From Caulobacter segnis (GTDB taxonomy: Bacteria > Pseudomonadota > Alphaproteobacteria > Caulobacterales > Caulobacteraceae): a stretch of DNA of 64,000 bases. Under the pieces are notes generated by a model. It ran no database searches. It was given only the letters and a program-made list of their open reading frames with translations, and was not told where the DNA came from. Positions 24,701 to 33,863 of the stretch are shown piece by piece (the first letter of the stretch is position 1; every line of letters starts with the position of its first letter). The position numbers and the translations under genes are program-made. The stretch lies in the NCBI RefSeq assembly GCF_029543125.1, contig NZ_JARQWW010000001.1, forward strand, positions 496,001 through 560,000. The letters run 5' to 3'.

Positions 24701-27316
24701 TCAGAAGGCGGTAAGACGGATAGAGCCGGTGATGGTCAGTTGCAGATCCGCGCCCGGCGCCGCGCGATTTTTGGCCAGGTCTGGCTGACCCCCGCCGATC
24801 CACAGACGCACCGGACCGGAGGGGACCGTGCGGCCGCCGTCGGCGTCCACAAGGCTCAAGGCGCGAGCGGGAACCTCGAAGGTCACGGTTCGGGTCTCGC
24901 CGACCTTGAGGCTCACACGTTCGAAGCCCGCGAGACTGCGACGCAACGCGCCGTCCGCCGCCTTTCGGACCACATAGAGCTGGACCACTTCATCGCCGTC
25001 GCGGAGGCCTTTGTTGGTCACCCGGACACTCGCCCGCGCCGCCCGGCCCGCAGCGATGCGGGGCTGCTCAAGGCGCGCGCCTGAGTAGTCGAAGCGCGTG
25101 TAGCTGAGGCCGTAGCCGAAGGGATAAAGCGGCTTGCCGTCGAAGTAGCGATAGGTGCGCCCCTTCATGGCGTAGTCGGCGAAGGCGGGAAGGTCGTCGG
25201 CGCTGCGGTAGAAGGTCAGGGGCAGACGGCCGGCGGGGCTGAAGTCGCCGGCGATCAGCTGGGCCACCGCCTGGCCGCCGTCACCGCCGGGATACCAGGC
25301 TTCGATGATGGCAGGCAGATTGGCGTCGGCCCAGTTGACGCTCATGGCCGAGCCGTTGATCAGGACCAGCACCACGGGCTTGCCCGTGGCGTGCAGGGCC
25401 TCGAGCATCTTCTGCTGGGGCGCGGGGAGATCCAGGCTCGTGCGGTCGCCGCCGGCGAAGCCCGGCGCCTGCACGGACATCTCCTCGCCCTCGAACTTGG
25501 AGGTAAGGCCGCCGGCGAACACGATGAGGTCCGCCTCGCGGGCCGCGGCCAGGGCCTTGTCGCCGCCGACGCTGGGACGGCTCCATTGCAGTCGATGGGT
25601 GGCGCGGGCGCCGATCTGCTGGGCCTCGACCCGGATGGCATGAACCCTTCCCGCCGTCAGCTGAACGGTGCGGTCGGAGGTCGGCCATGCGGCGTCCCAG
25701 ATGTCGGCCACCAAAGCCCCGTCGATATAGACGCGGTAGCCGGCGTCGCCGGTGTAGCGGAAGCGATATTCGCCGCTCTCTGGCGCCCGCACAAAACCGG
25801 TCCAGCGCGTGGAGGCCTTGCGCGCCTCACGGTCGGGCCAGCCCCACCGCACCATGACATTGGCGTCGTCCCGCGTGGTCGATGCGCCGCCCAGTTCGGA
25901 GGACTCGAAGACCTCCGCCTTCAGGCCCGGCTGGCTGCAGGCGGCGTCGCGGCAAAAGGCGGCGTCTGCGATGTCCTCCAGCGGCGGCGCCACCCAGCCG
26001 GTCCCCTCCACATAGGTCACCTTGGCGTCGGGAAAGCGCGCGCGAAGACCGGCGGCGATGGTGACGGGGTTGGACGGCGTGCCGTTGTAGTTGCCTACCA
26101 GCGCCTCGACCGTGTCGGCGTTGGGGCCGATGACGGCGATGCGGCGGGGCGCCGCGGCGAGCGGCAGGAGGCCATTGTTCTTGAGCAGGACCAGCGATTT
26201 TTGCGCGGTCTTCAGCGCCAGGGCGCGATGGGCGGGCGTGTCATAGTCCTTGGGGCCGATGGCCGCGTAGGGCCCCTCGGGTTCAAGGTCCATCGTGCCC
26301 AGGCGGTAGCGCGCGGTGAACAGACGAACCAGGGCCTGGTCCAGCTGCGCCTGCGTCATCAGGCCCTGCTCGACGGCGCGCACCGTGGTCTGCGGCTGGA
26401 AGGTGGCGTTGAAGCGAAACTCGCAGATCAGGTCGGTCCCCGCCTTGACGGCCATGGCCACCGCCTCTTCGGGGGTGCGCACGGTGGCGTGCGAGGTGGG
26501 CAGATAGATGTCGGCTACGGCGGCGCAATCGGAGACCACATGGCCGCCGAAGCCCCAGTCCCGGCGCAAGCGCTTTTGCAGATAGTCGGTGTTGGCGCAG
26601 GCCGGCAGGCCGTCGACGGCGTTGTAGGCGCACATCAGGCCCTGGGGCTTGGCCTGCGTGACCGCCGCATGGAAGGCCGGCAGGTAAGTGTCGGTCACAT
26701 CATGGGCGGAAGGGTGGATGTCGTCGCTGTGGCGCGTGGCCTCCGGTCCGGAGTGGACGGCGTAGTGCTTCACCGCGGCGATGGTCTTGGGGTGCAGCGG
26801 ATCGGGGCCCTGCAGCCCGCGGATATAGGCGACGCCGAAGCGGCCGGTCAGATAGGGATCCTCACCCCAGGTCTCCTGCCCACGCCCCCAGCGCGGGTCG
26901 CGGAAGATGTTGATGTTGGGCGACCAGACGGTGAGGCCGCGATACTGGGCCGAACTTCCGTCGGCGCCGCGCTTGTCCAGATACTTGGCGCGAAACTCGG
27001 TGGCGACGGTGTCGGCGACCTGCTGGACAAGGCCCGTGTCCCAGGTGGCGGCCATGCCGATGACCTGCGGAAAGACGGTGGCGATGTCGGCGCGCGCCAC
27101 CCCGTGCAGTCCCTCATTCCACCAGTTGTAGGCCGGCACGCCGAGCCGGGGGATGGCCGGCGCGCCGTGCTGGATCTGCGAGGCTTTCTCCTCGAGGGTC
27201 ATGCGGGCCACCAGGGCCGCGGCGCGCTCTTCAGCGACATCCGCCGCCCGGGCCGACTGAGCCGCCAGCATCACCGCCAGAGCAACCATCGTCGCCTCGA
27301 GCCCGGATCGCGCCAT
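24701..27316 (-). CDS. GH3 beta-xylosidase/beta-glucosidase with PA14 insert
   Basis: 871 residues from the ATG at 27316, giving a signal peptide that ends near ARAAD. The N-terminal TIM barrel has YNWWNEGLHGVAR and the nucleophile loop GGHVVSDCAAV (Asp). A PA14 domain (about 450-590) interrupts the second domain: RWTGFVRAPESGEYRFRYTG. An FnIII-like C-terminus ends with RLWIGGGQPDLAKN. The NWWNEGLHG and SDCAA motifs favour beta-xylosidase over glucosidase. It would act in the periplasm or outside on xylo-oligosaccharides. A LacI-type operator candidate lies 48 nt upstream. Confidence 0.92.
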   Translation of the reverse strand: MARSGLEATMVALAVMLAAQSARAADVAEERAAALVARMTLEEKASQIQHGAPAIPRLGVPAYNWWNEGLHGVARADIATVFPQVIGMAATWDTGLVQQVADTVATEFRAKYLDKRGADGSSAQYRGLTVWSPNINIFRDPRWGRGQETWGEDPYLTGRFGVAYIRGLQGPDPLHPKTIAAVKHYAVHSGPEATRHSDDIHPSAHDVTDTYLPAFHAAVTQAKPQGLMCAYNAVDGLPACANTDYLQKRLRRDWGFGGHVVSDCAAVADIYLPTSHATVRTPEEAVAMAVKAGTDLICEFRFNATFQPQTTVRAVEQGLMTQAQLDQALVRLFTARYRLGTMDLEPEGPYAAIGPKDYDTPAHRALALKTAQKSLVLLKNNGLLPLAAAPRRIAVIGPNADTVEALVGNYNGTPSNPVTIAAGLRARFPDAKVTYVEGTGWVAPPLEDIADAAFCRDAACSQPGLKAEVFESSELGGASTTRDDANVMVRWGWPDREARKASTRWTGFVRAPESGEYRFRYTGDAGYRVYIDGALVADIWDAAWPTSDRTVQLTAGRVHAIRVEAQQIGARATHRLQWSRPSVGGDKALAAAREADLIVFAGGLTSKFEGEEMSVQAPGFAGGDRTSLDLPAPQQKMLEALHATGKPVVLVLINGSAMSVNWADANLPAIIEAWYPGGDGGQAVAQLIAGDFSPAGRLPLTFYRSADDLPAFADYAMKGRTYRYFDGKPLYPFGYGLSYTRFDYSGARLEQPRIAAGRAARASVRVTNKGLRDGDEVVQLYVVRKAADGALRRSLAGFERVSLKVGETRTVTFEVPARALSLVDADGGRTVPSGPVRLWIGGGQPDLAKNRAAPGADLQLTITGSIRLTAF

Positions 27317-27363
27317 CGCAAAACACTCCCTGACCACGATCTCGCGCCGTGGCTTGAGCGGTT

Positions 27364-27379
27364 ATGGTAGCGGTATCAT
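27364..27379. promoter_or_regulatory. LacI-type operator candidate upstream of the GH3 gene
   Basis: ATGGTAGCGGTATCAT is an imperfect 16-bp palindrome (6 of 8 positions pair) with the central CG typical of LacI/XylR-family sites. It sits 48 nt upstream of the GH3 start. It resembles xylose-regulator boxes described in other proteobacteria; the match is from memory. Confidence 0.45.
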
Positions 27380-27434
27380 CAGTAAGGAGAAAGACCTCGA
27401 ATGCTCCGGCGCGTCGACGGTTCGCGGCGGCCGG

Positions 27435-29960
27435 TCAGGCCGCGCGAACCACGGCGGCCGCCCCTGCCTGCGTCAGGATGGCCCCGACCAGTTGCGACAG
27501 CTCCACGGGCTTTGCGACCACGTCGCGCATGCCGGCGGCCAGGCAGGCGTCCCGGCGATGCGGACGAACGTCAGCGGTAAGACCGATGATCATCAGTGAC
27601 GGCCGACCGCGGACGAGGCGGCGCGTCGCCTCCAGGCCGTCCACCTGCGGCATGTTCAGATCCATCAGGACGAGGTCGAAGCCCTCAACCGTCGCCTGCT
27701 CCACCGCCTCGGCCCCGTCGCGGGCCTCAACCACGTGGCATCCCAGAGGCTCCAGCATCAGACGGATCACCCGTCTGTTCACCGGATGGTCGTCGGCCAC
27801 GAGAACCCGCAGCCCCTGCAGCCTACCCAGGTCGACGGTGGCGTCGTCGCCTGCGCCCTCGTCGGGCGCGCTTTCTGCTGCGACGTCGCAGACGAAAGTC
27901 AGGGCGAAGACCGAGCCTTCGTCCTTGCGGCTGATCACCTCCACATCGCCGCCCATCAGGCGCGCCAGACGGCGGGTGATGTGCAGACCAAGACCGGTCC
28001 CGACCCCATCGACGAGCGCGTTGGCGTGGGTCTGTTCATAGGCGCCGAAGAGCCGATCCAGCGCTTCGGGGGACACGCCCTCGCCCGTGTCGGTGACGCA
28101 GATGCGCGCGGTCAGCCGGCCGTCGTGGCGGTCCTCCACCTCGTAGGACAGGCCGATGCGTCCGGCTTGGGTGAACTTCACCGCGTTGGACAGCAGGTTG
28201 GAGACGCACTGGCGCACGCGCAGATCGTCGAACATCAGAGGCGGCGCCGGCGAGGCCGGAGGCTGGACGTCCAGGGCGACGCCCTTCTCCTCGGCGAGGA
28301 GGGCGTAGAGTCTGGCCAGATCCTCGCAGGTGTCGCCGAGGCTCGCCGGCCGCGGATTGAGATCCAGCTTCCCCGCCTCGATCTTGGAGACGTCGAGCAC
28401 GTCGTTGAGCACGGCCAGCATGTTGCGCCCGCAAAGGGCCAGCAGCTGAACCTGCTCGGCGACCGTCGCGTCGAGTTTCTCGCGCTCCAGGGTGCTGGCC
28501 AGGCCCAGCACCGCGTTCAGCGGCGTGCGCAGCTCGTGGCTCATGGTCGCCAGGAAGTCCGACTTGGCCTTGCTGGCGGCCTCCGCGGCGAGCCGCTCGC
28601 GGGCGACCTGGCGCGCCAGGCGGCGCTGCTGGACGGCGAAGGCGGCGCCAAAAGCGGTCACCAGCATCAGCAGTCCCGCCACCGCCGACCAGGCGAACCG
28701 AAGATTGCGGTCGAGGCGGGCCGCCTCGGCCTCGCGGTCGGCGCGGTCCCGTTCGAGGCTGAGCTGCTGCTGCAGGGCGCTGGTCAGTTCGGCGGTCTTC
28801 CTGCGCTGGTCGGCCAGCAGGCTGGCCAGGGCGGTCTTGCGCCAGTCGTCGAGGACGTTGAAGGCTTCGGCGTCCCGGCCCTCGGCGCGCAGGACGTGGG
28901 CGGCCGCAAGCTCCTCCATGGCCGCTGCGGTCGGCTTGGCGTCGCTCGGTGCGCGGGACACCCGCGCCAGGTCGGCCTTGGCGCCGGCCACGTCGCCGCG
29001 TTCGGCGCGCGCCTCAAGGCGCATGAGCAGGGCGGAGGTCTCAAAGCCGTTGGTCGGATGGTCGAGATCGGCCGCCATGGGCTCCAGGCAGCGCAGGACC
29101 TGGTCGGGCGCCCCCCGGCTTCTGGCCACGCGGGCGCAGACGTAGCGGTTGAAGAACATCGCCTTGCGGCCGCCGGACGTGCCCACCAGCGTGCGGTGCA
29201 TGGCCAGGAGGCGGTCGGCGGCGTCGAGCTCGCCGGACTGGGCGGCCAGATAGGCGAGGAAGTAGACGCGCTTGGAGTCATGGCGCCGATAGCTGCTCTG
29301 TCGGTCCAGCTCGAGCGTGCGGCTGATGTGCTCCAGGGCGCCCTGGTGATCGCCGAGATCCGTAAGCACGCTGGCGGTGAGGAAATGAGTGTCGGCGGCG
29401 ATCACGCGGGTGCGCGGATCACGCTCGGCGTCGGGGTTGAGGGACGAGACCAGGCGGATGGCGTCGCCATAGGCCTGACGGTCGCCCGCCACCCGAACCC
29501 GTTCGAGGCGCGCCGCCAGGGCCACGTCGCCGCCCTTGGCCTCCAAGCTGTTCCAAAGCGCGGAGGCCGGCTCGACGCCCTCGATCGACAGACGCATCAC
29601 GGCGGCAAGATCGCGCAGGGCCGGATCGTTCTCGGCGCGGCCGGTCTCGTCGGCGGCGGCGCTCCACCAGGCCACGGCGGCGTTGTTCTGGTTGTAGCGA
29701 TAGTAGGTCATCACCCACCAAAGCCCGATGACGCGGTCGCGCCCTCTGCCGCGAAGAGCGGCCTGGCCGGCGGCCTCCACGTCGCTGGCGGTCAGGGTTC
29801 CGGCTTCATGGAGCACGCCCTGGCCCAGGCTTTGAAGGCGATCGCCGAACGGTGAAGCCCTGACGGGGGTGACGAACGACAGGGCGAGAAGCAGCGCGCC
29901 GAACAGGGACGCGCAAGCGCCCAAGCTCCGCCACCTGCCGATCTCGCGCCCGCTCCGCAT
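27435..29960 (-). CDS. Hybrid sensor histidine kinase with TPR-like periplasmic region
   Basis: 841 residues. After a signal-anchor (about 10-35) comes a helical, Ala/Leu-rich periplasmic region of about 360 residues with TPR-like repeats. A transmembrane helix lies near residue 420. The HisKA box is SDFLATMSHELRTPLN (phosphoacceptor His), the N box is CVSNLLSNAVKFT, the G1 box DTGEGVSP and the G2 box GTGLGLHI. A receiver domain follows (VLVADDHPVNRRV, VLMDLNMPQVDG, with Lys in VVAKPVE). It probably passes phosphate to an unlinked phosphotransfer protein. It is transcribed toward the GH3 gene, on the same strand; the link is positional only. Confidence 0.93.
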   Translation of the reverse strand: MRSGREIGRWRSLGACASLFGALLLALSFVTPVRASPFGDRLQSLGQGVLHEAGTLTASDVEAAGQAALRGRGRDRVIGLWWVMTYYRYNQNNAAVAWWSAAADETGRAENDPALRDLAAVMRLSIEGVEPASALWNSLEAKGGDVALAARLERVRVAGDRQAYGDAIRLVSSLNPDAERDPRTRVIAADTHFLTASVLTDLGDHQGALEHISRTLELDRQSSYRRHDSKRVYFLAYLAAQSGELDAADRLLAMHRTLVGTSGGRKAMFFNRYVCARVARSRGAPDQVLRCLEPMAADLDHPTNGFETSALLMRLEARAERGDVAGAKADLARVSRAPSDAKPTAAAMEELAAAHVLRAEGRDAEAFNVLDDWRKTALASLLADQRRKTAELTSALQQQLSLERDRADREAEAARLDRNLRFAWSAVAGLLMLVTAFGAAFAVQQRRLARQVARERLAAEAASKAKSDFLATMSHELRTPLNAVLGLASTLEREKLDATVAEQVQLLALCGRNMLAVLNDVLDVSKIEAGKLDLNPRPASLGDTCEDLARLYALLAEEKGVALDVQPPASPAPPLMFDDLRVRQCVSNLLSNAVKFTQAGRIGLSYEVEDRHDGRLTARICVTDTGEGVSPEALDRLFGAYEQTHANALVDGVGTGLGLHITRRLARLMGGDVEVISRKDEGSVFALTFVCDVAAESAPDEGAGDDATVDLGRLQGLRVLVADDHPVNRRVIRLMLEPLGCHVVEARDGAEAVEQATVEGFDLVLMDLNMPQVDGLEATRRLVRGRPSLMIIGLTADVRPHRRDACLAAGMRDVVAKPVELSQLVGAILTQAGAAAVVRAA

Positions 29961-30009
29961 CGCCGCTCCCCTATCCTCGGGAAGGGGCTTAGAGACTCGA
30001 GGTTGAGGA

Positions 30010-30219
30010 TTAGTGTCTACGCACAGCGCCGCAAAAGTTGTCGAAGACCGCGATCACTGGCGCGATCGGGGTCGGGCGCGGCGGTGACGTTGGCGATGCC
30101 GGCTTGTTCCGCCTCAACCCGCCTGTGGTGCATCGCGCCCGACCAGCCGGGCGAAGAACCGGGTGAGGGGCCGCGGCGTGTTTAGCCTCCTCGTCGGCCT
30201 CGAAGAGCGGGTCGCTCAT
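30010..30219 (-). pseudogene. Truncated mobile-mystery-protein B (Fic) candidate
   Basis: A 69-codon frame starts at an ATG that overlaps the stop of the upstream XRE gene (ATGA), the arrangement of mobile mystery protein A/B pairs. Only the first dozen residues (MSDPLFEADEEA) resemble the N-terminus of the B protein, a Fic-domain protein of about 190-200 residues. The rest is Pro/Arg-rich and shows no HPFxxGNGR motif. I read it as a deletion remnant; the assignment rests on context and a short match. Confidence 0.5.
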
Positions 30220-30677
30220 GCGGGCTCGTCCCAAAGGCGGCTGAGTTTCCCGCGAAGCAGCTGGTCGATCAGGATTTCACGCTGCCGCCGCTGATCGTCG
30301 GCCGTGAGGGCCTGGTTCTCAAGTCGCACGGTGTGGCTCACGCTTGCGGTCTGCTCGTCGGCCCTCACTTCTGCTCGCTCGCGTATCATGTCCACCAGCG
30401 GACGGTTCGGCACCATGGCGTAGACGAGCTGGCAGTCCATCGCCTCGGCGGCCCGACGCAAGCTGGCCAGAGTTACCGTCTCATCAACCTCGCCCTTTTC
30501 AAGCGCGACCACCCGTGGCTGGCTGACGCCTAGCCGCTTGGCCAATTGCTTGGTCGTCAGGCCGAGCGCGTCACGGATGGCTCGCAGCCAGCCCCGCGGC
30601 GGCCGCGCGCCGAGCGAGTTTCGGGCCAAGGCGAGCTTCGCGTCGAGGGCGCGCGCGGCTCTGTCGGCGGCATACAT
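30216..30677 (-). CDS. Mobile mystery protein A-like XRE regulator
   Basis: 153 residues from the ATG at 30677 with AGAGG upstream. The XRE HTH spans about 28-85: WLRAIRDALGLTTKQLAKRL then GVSQPRVVALEKGEVDET, continuing to LRRAAEAMDCQLVYAMVP. This C-terminal extension is the hallmark of mobile mystery protein A, normally paired with a Fic protein in mobile contexts. The partner here looks truncated. AT-rich upstream DNA contains its probable promoter and operator. Confidence 0.78.
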   Translation of the reverse strand: MYAADRAARALDAKLALARNSLGARPPRGWLRAIRDALGLTTKQLAKRLGVSQPRVVALEKGEVDETVTLASLRRAAEAMDCQLVYAMVPNRPLVDMIRERAEVRADEQTASVSHTVRLENQALTADDQRRQREILIDQLLRGKLSRLWDEPA

Positions 30678-31105
30678 GATAACCTCTGCATTATTGTAGC
30701 TGATGCTTCTTATAATATATAGATGATCGAAAATCCACAAATTGATAATCGATGGATTATATTCACGCCACGTCACGATCACCTTTATATTATCGCTTCT
30801 CGCGAGGGTGCGTTCACAGGGTGGGCCACGTATCACCCCACGCTTGGACTCCTCGCTCGACAGCTCCCTGATGGGGGAGGTGCGCCCCTACAAGACGCCG
30901 ACGGAATCGACGCGAGCATCCACCGATGCAGATCTGGACGAAGCGGACGAGCAGTCGATCACTGCTGAGGACAAAGACCCCCAGCCGACGACCTCGCTGA
31001 AAGGCGGCGCTGGCGGCGTCCCCATGACGATCGCTTACGCCACGTGATCGGGCACGAGCGGCCGTCGCCTCACCGCGTTTACCACTGCGGTCGCCCCCCC
31101 GAGCT
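30678..31105. other. Intergenic region with AT-rich promoter zone and small hairpin
   Basis: No convincing gene in 428 bp. 30680-30800 is unusually AT-rich (TTATAATATATAG near 30709) and holds the inverted repeat AATCCA-N15-TGGATT (30732-30758), a candidate operator for the XRE gene. A hairpin CTCCC-N6-GGGAG lies at 30864-30879; its flank shares a 17-nt string with 43785-43801, so it may be a dispersed intergenic element. Confidence 0.5.
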
Positions 31106-32335
31106 TCAGTCGAAAGGCGCGTCGATGGACGACGGCGGCTTCGAAAACCAGCGGGGGCCCTGCGCGGTCATGTAGAGGCAGTCTTCGATCCGCACCCCGA
31201 ACCGGCCCGGATCATAGATGCCGGGCTCGTTGGAGAAGCACATGCCTGGCGCCAAGGGCGTCAGCTCCCCGTGCACGAAGTTGATCGGCTCGTGGACATC
31301 CAGACCGATGCCGTGACCGGTGCGATGGGTCAGGCCCGGCGTGGCGTACCCCCGAGCGTAGCCGCGCGAAGCGTAGAAGGCGCGCACGGCGTCATCCACC
31401 GAGCCCGCAGGACGGCCCACCCCGGCTGCGGCGAAGGCCACCTGCTGTCCCTGGCGCACGTCAGCCCACACCTTGCGGACCGCCGCGCTCGGCGCGCCGA
31501 ACACGCAGGTGCGCGAGACATCGGCGTGATAGCCCTCCACGGTGCAGCCGAAGTCCATCAGGACGATGGAGCCTTCGCGCACCACCTGCGGCCGGGGGCT
31601 GCCGTGGGGGAAGCTCGTGGCCGCATCGATGGTGGCCTCGCCGGCCGGCGTGGCGCCGCCCAGCTGCGCCATCCGGGCATGCATGGCGGCGGTGATGTCC
31701 TGCCGGGTCATGCCGGCGGCGATGGCGGCGCCCACCTTGCGATAGGCGGCGATGGTGATGTCGGTGGCCGCCTGCATGAGGGCGATCTCGGCGGGAGACT
31801 TGATCATCCGGCAGCCATCCGCCACGGACGCGCCGCTCACCCCGCTGACGCCCGGCGCAGCCTTGAGAATTGCGTCCGACACGAAATGGCGGACGCCGGC
31901 GTCGAAGGCGATCTTGCCGGAGGTGATCTTGCGGTCCGTCAGCCAGCCGGCGACGAGGGCGTAAGGATCCTCGTGCTCCTGCCACACCCGCACGTCCGCC
32001 GGTATGGCCAAAAGTTCGCGCAGGCGATCCTCCTCGAACGCGGGGGTGATCATCTGCGCCTCCCCCTCGCGGGGGATCATCAGCAGGGTCGGCCGCTCAC
32101 TCAGCCACCAGGAGACGCCGCAGAAGTAGATCATGGTGGAGCCGGGCTCGACGATCAGGGCCGCAAGCCCCGCTTGCCCAAGCAGCCCCTGCGCCTTGGC
32201 GATGCGCCGGGCGCGCTCCTCGCCGCTGATCGGCGCCGGCCGCGCCCCGGCGAAGCCGGTCGCCGGCGCCGAAGCCGCCAGGACGAGACCCGCCATTATT
32301 CCGCGACGATGCGGACGGATGAGGTCACCGCCCAC
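31106..32335 (-). CDS. Exported M24-family Xaa-Pro peptidase
   Basis: 409 residues. The N-terminus has RPHRRG before a hydrophobic stretch, a possible Tat signal. A creatinase-like N-terminal domain precedes the pita-bread domain. Metal ligands: Asp in IVLMDFGCT, Asp in YHADVSRT, His in HRTGHGIGLDVH, Glu in FSNEPGIYD and Glu in RIEDCLYM; all five are present. It overlaps the M20 gene by 11 nt. Such enzymes cleave Xaa-Pro bonds or dipeptides. Last gene of the minus operon around the MarR regulator. Confidence 0.9.
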   Translation of the reverse strand: MGGDLIRPHRRGIMAGLVLAASAPATGFAGARPAPISGEERARRIAKAQGLLGQAGLAALIVEPGSTMIYFCGVSWWLSERPTLLMIPREGEAQMITPAFEEDRLRELLAIPADVRVWQEHEDPYALVAGWLTDRKITSGKIAFDAGVRHFVSDAILKAAPGVSGVSGASVADGCRMIKSPAEIALMQAATDITIAAYRKVGAAIAAGMTRQDITAAMHARMAQLGGATPAGEATIDAATSFPHGSPRPQVVREGSIVLMDFGCTVEGYHADVSRTCVFGAPSAAVRKVWADVRQGQQVAFAAAGVGRPAGSVDDAVRAFYASRGYARGYATPGLTHRTGHGIGLDVHEPINFVHGELTPLAPGMCFSNEPGIYDPGRFGVRIEDCLYMTAQGPRWFSKPPSSIDAPFD

Positions 32336-33761
32336 CGGCGATCTCCCCGAGCAGCACGTTCCAGTAGGTCAGCTCCTTGTCGAAGGACGCCAGCGGCAGA
32401 CGCTCGTTTGCGCCATGGGCGCGCATGTCGTCGGGGAAGACCAGGCCCAGGCTGCCGGCGCCATAGGTGGGAACGCCCGCGCGGCGGTACTCGCGTCCCT
32501 CGGTGCCGCCCGACGACAGGCTCGGCTCGAGGGTCACGCCCGGCCAGGTGGCGTTGGTCGCCGTCTGCAGGGCGGCCAGGATGTCCTTGCGCACCGGTGA
32601 GATCGGGCTCTCCACCGCCTCGCCCACCAGGCTGATCTTGATCCGGGGGCCGACGGCGGTCTGGATTTTGGCCTGCACCGCCGCGGCGGGCGTCCCCGGC
32701 AGGATGCGGCAGTTGACCGTGGCGACCGCGCCGGTGGGCAGGGCGTTGGGTGCGTTGCCGGCGCGCAGCATGGTGGCGACGCACGTGGTCCACAGGATGT
32801 TGCTGGAATTGGGGTGACGCTTGGCCTCGGCGATGGCGGCCGCATCGGTGGGATCCACCAGCAGACGCTCCAGCGCCGCGCCCAAGGCGCCGCCCTCGTC
32901 CTTGGCCATCTTGGCGGCCATGGGGCGGGTGATCTCGTTGAGCTCCACGGGGAAGCTCACAGCCTGCACGGCCTTGAGCGCATCGGCCAGCTCATAGATG
33001 GCGTTGTCCGGCCGCGGGGCGGAGCTGTGCCCGCCGGGATTGGCGGCGGCCAGCTCGAAGGTCGCCGTGGTCTTCTCGGCCGCCTGCATGCTGAAGGCGA
33101 TCGGCTTGAGATCCTTGCTCAGCATGCCCACGCCCGCATCGGCGTTCAGGGCGTACTCCACGCCTTTCATCATCGGGTGGGCGATGACCTGGCGGGTGGA
33201 CAGCATGCCGGTCTCCTCGTCGCCGCTGAAGGCGAGGAAAAGGTCGCGGTCGGGCGTCCAGCCTGCGCGCTTGAGACGGGCGAAGGTCTCGGTGAGCACC
33301 GTGACCGCAAACTTGTTGTCGGTGGAGCCGCGCGCGTAGAGGTAGCCGTCCTTTTCGACGGGAACGTAAGGATCGGTCGCCCAGCTGCCGGGGGCGATGT
33401 CGACCACGTCCATGTGGGCCAAGAGCGCCACGGGCTTCTTGGCGCCGGCCTTGCCCTTGTAACGGACGATCAGGCCTTCGGTGCGCTCGCCGTCGATGTC
33501 GACGGGCACGCGCACGATGTCCTCGGCGGCGAAGCCTGACGCCCTGAGGCGAGCGTCCAGAACGTCCACCACCTTGGGGACCTGTCCCCGCCCCTTGGCG
33601 CTGGGGATGGACACCAGGGTCTTGAGCAGTTCACGCGCCGCCGCGCGGTCGGCGTCGGTGGGGATCGGCCCCGCCGGCGCGGCGCCCGCCGCGCTGGCCT
33701 GGGCGAGCATGGCGGAGGCGGCGACGGCGGCGGCCAGCAGACGGGACTTGAAGATCGACAT
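32325..33761 (-). CDS. Exported M20-family zinc metallopeptidase
   Basis: 478 residues from the ATG at 33761, which opens directly on a signal peptide (to about ASAAGA). Zinc ligands and catalytic residues are visible: His and Asp in LLAHMDVVD, Asp in ARGSTDNKF, the Glu pair in SGDEETG, Asp in NADAG, and His in DMRAHGANERL. The dimerisation domain lies between. M20 enzymes release amino acids from dipeptides or N-acyl/carbamoyl conjugates. It is separated from the TonB receptor gene by a strong hairpin. Confidence 0.92.
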   Translation of the reverse strand: MSIFKSRLLAAAVAASAMLAQASAAGAAPAGPIPTDADRAAARELLKTLVSIPSAKGRGQVPKVVDVLDARLRASGFAAEDIVRVPVDIDGERTEGLIVRYKGKAGAKKPVALLAHMDVVDIAPGSWATDPYVPVEKDGYLYARGSTDNKFAVTVLTETFARLKRAGWTPDRDLFLAFSGDEETGMLSTRQVIAHPMMKGVEYALNADAGVGMLSKDLKPIAFSMQAAEKTTATFELAAANPGGHSSAPRPDNAIYELADALKAVQAVSFPVELNEITRPMAAKMAKDEGGALGAALERLLVDPTDAAAIAEAKRHPNSSNILWTTCVATMLRAGNAPNALPTGAVATVNCRILPGTPAAAVQAKIQTAVGPRIKISLVGEAVESPISPVRKDILAALQTATNATWPGVTLEPSLSSGGTEGREYRRAGVPTYGAGSLGLVFPDDMRAHGANERLPLASFDKELTYWNVLLGEIAGGR

Positions 33762-33782
33762 GATGAACCTCGCGATAGGGGA

Positions 33783-33817
33783 CCTTGCGGGCCTGCCCAA
33801 GGGCAAGGCCCGCAAGG
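33783..33817 (-). other. Strong intra-operon stem-loop between TonB receptor and M20 genes
   Basis: CCTTGCGGGCC-TGCCC pairs with GGGCA-A-GGCCCGCAAGG around a 2-nt loop, with one bulged A. On the minus transcript it follows the receptor stop (33864) and precedes the M20 start (33761). No U-tract, so an mRNA-stabilising or processing hairpin that favours the receptor message is more likely than a terminator. Confidence 0.65.
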
Positions 33818-33863
33818 CGGAGTGCGGCGGTCGGGCGGGTCAACGACCGGCCGCCGAACCTTC

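Noticed and set aside
27735..29855. 706-codon plus-strand open frame opposite the hybrid kinase
   Set aside because: The minus strand encodes all kinase motifs in order; the plus frame is a GC-driven shadow.
30883..30899. 17-nt string shared with 43785-43801
   Set aside because: Probably a common intergenic repeat fragment in this bacterial group; the second copy falls at the end of the BASS gene, so no shared regulation is implied.
30742..31047. Possible 101-codon gene in the intergenic region
   Set aside because: No RBS or family. Composition changes abruptly from hydrophobic to acidic, and it crosses a hairpin element; its end might be a fragment, but support is too weak.
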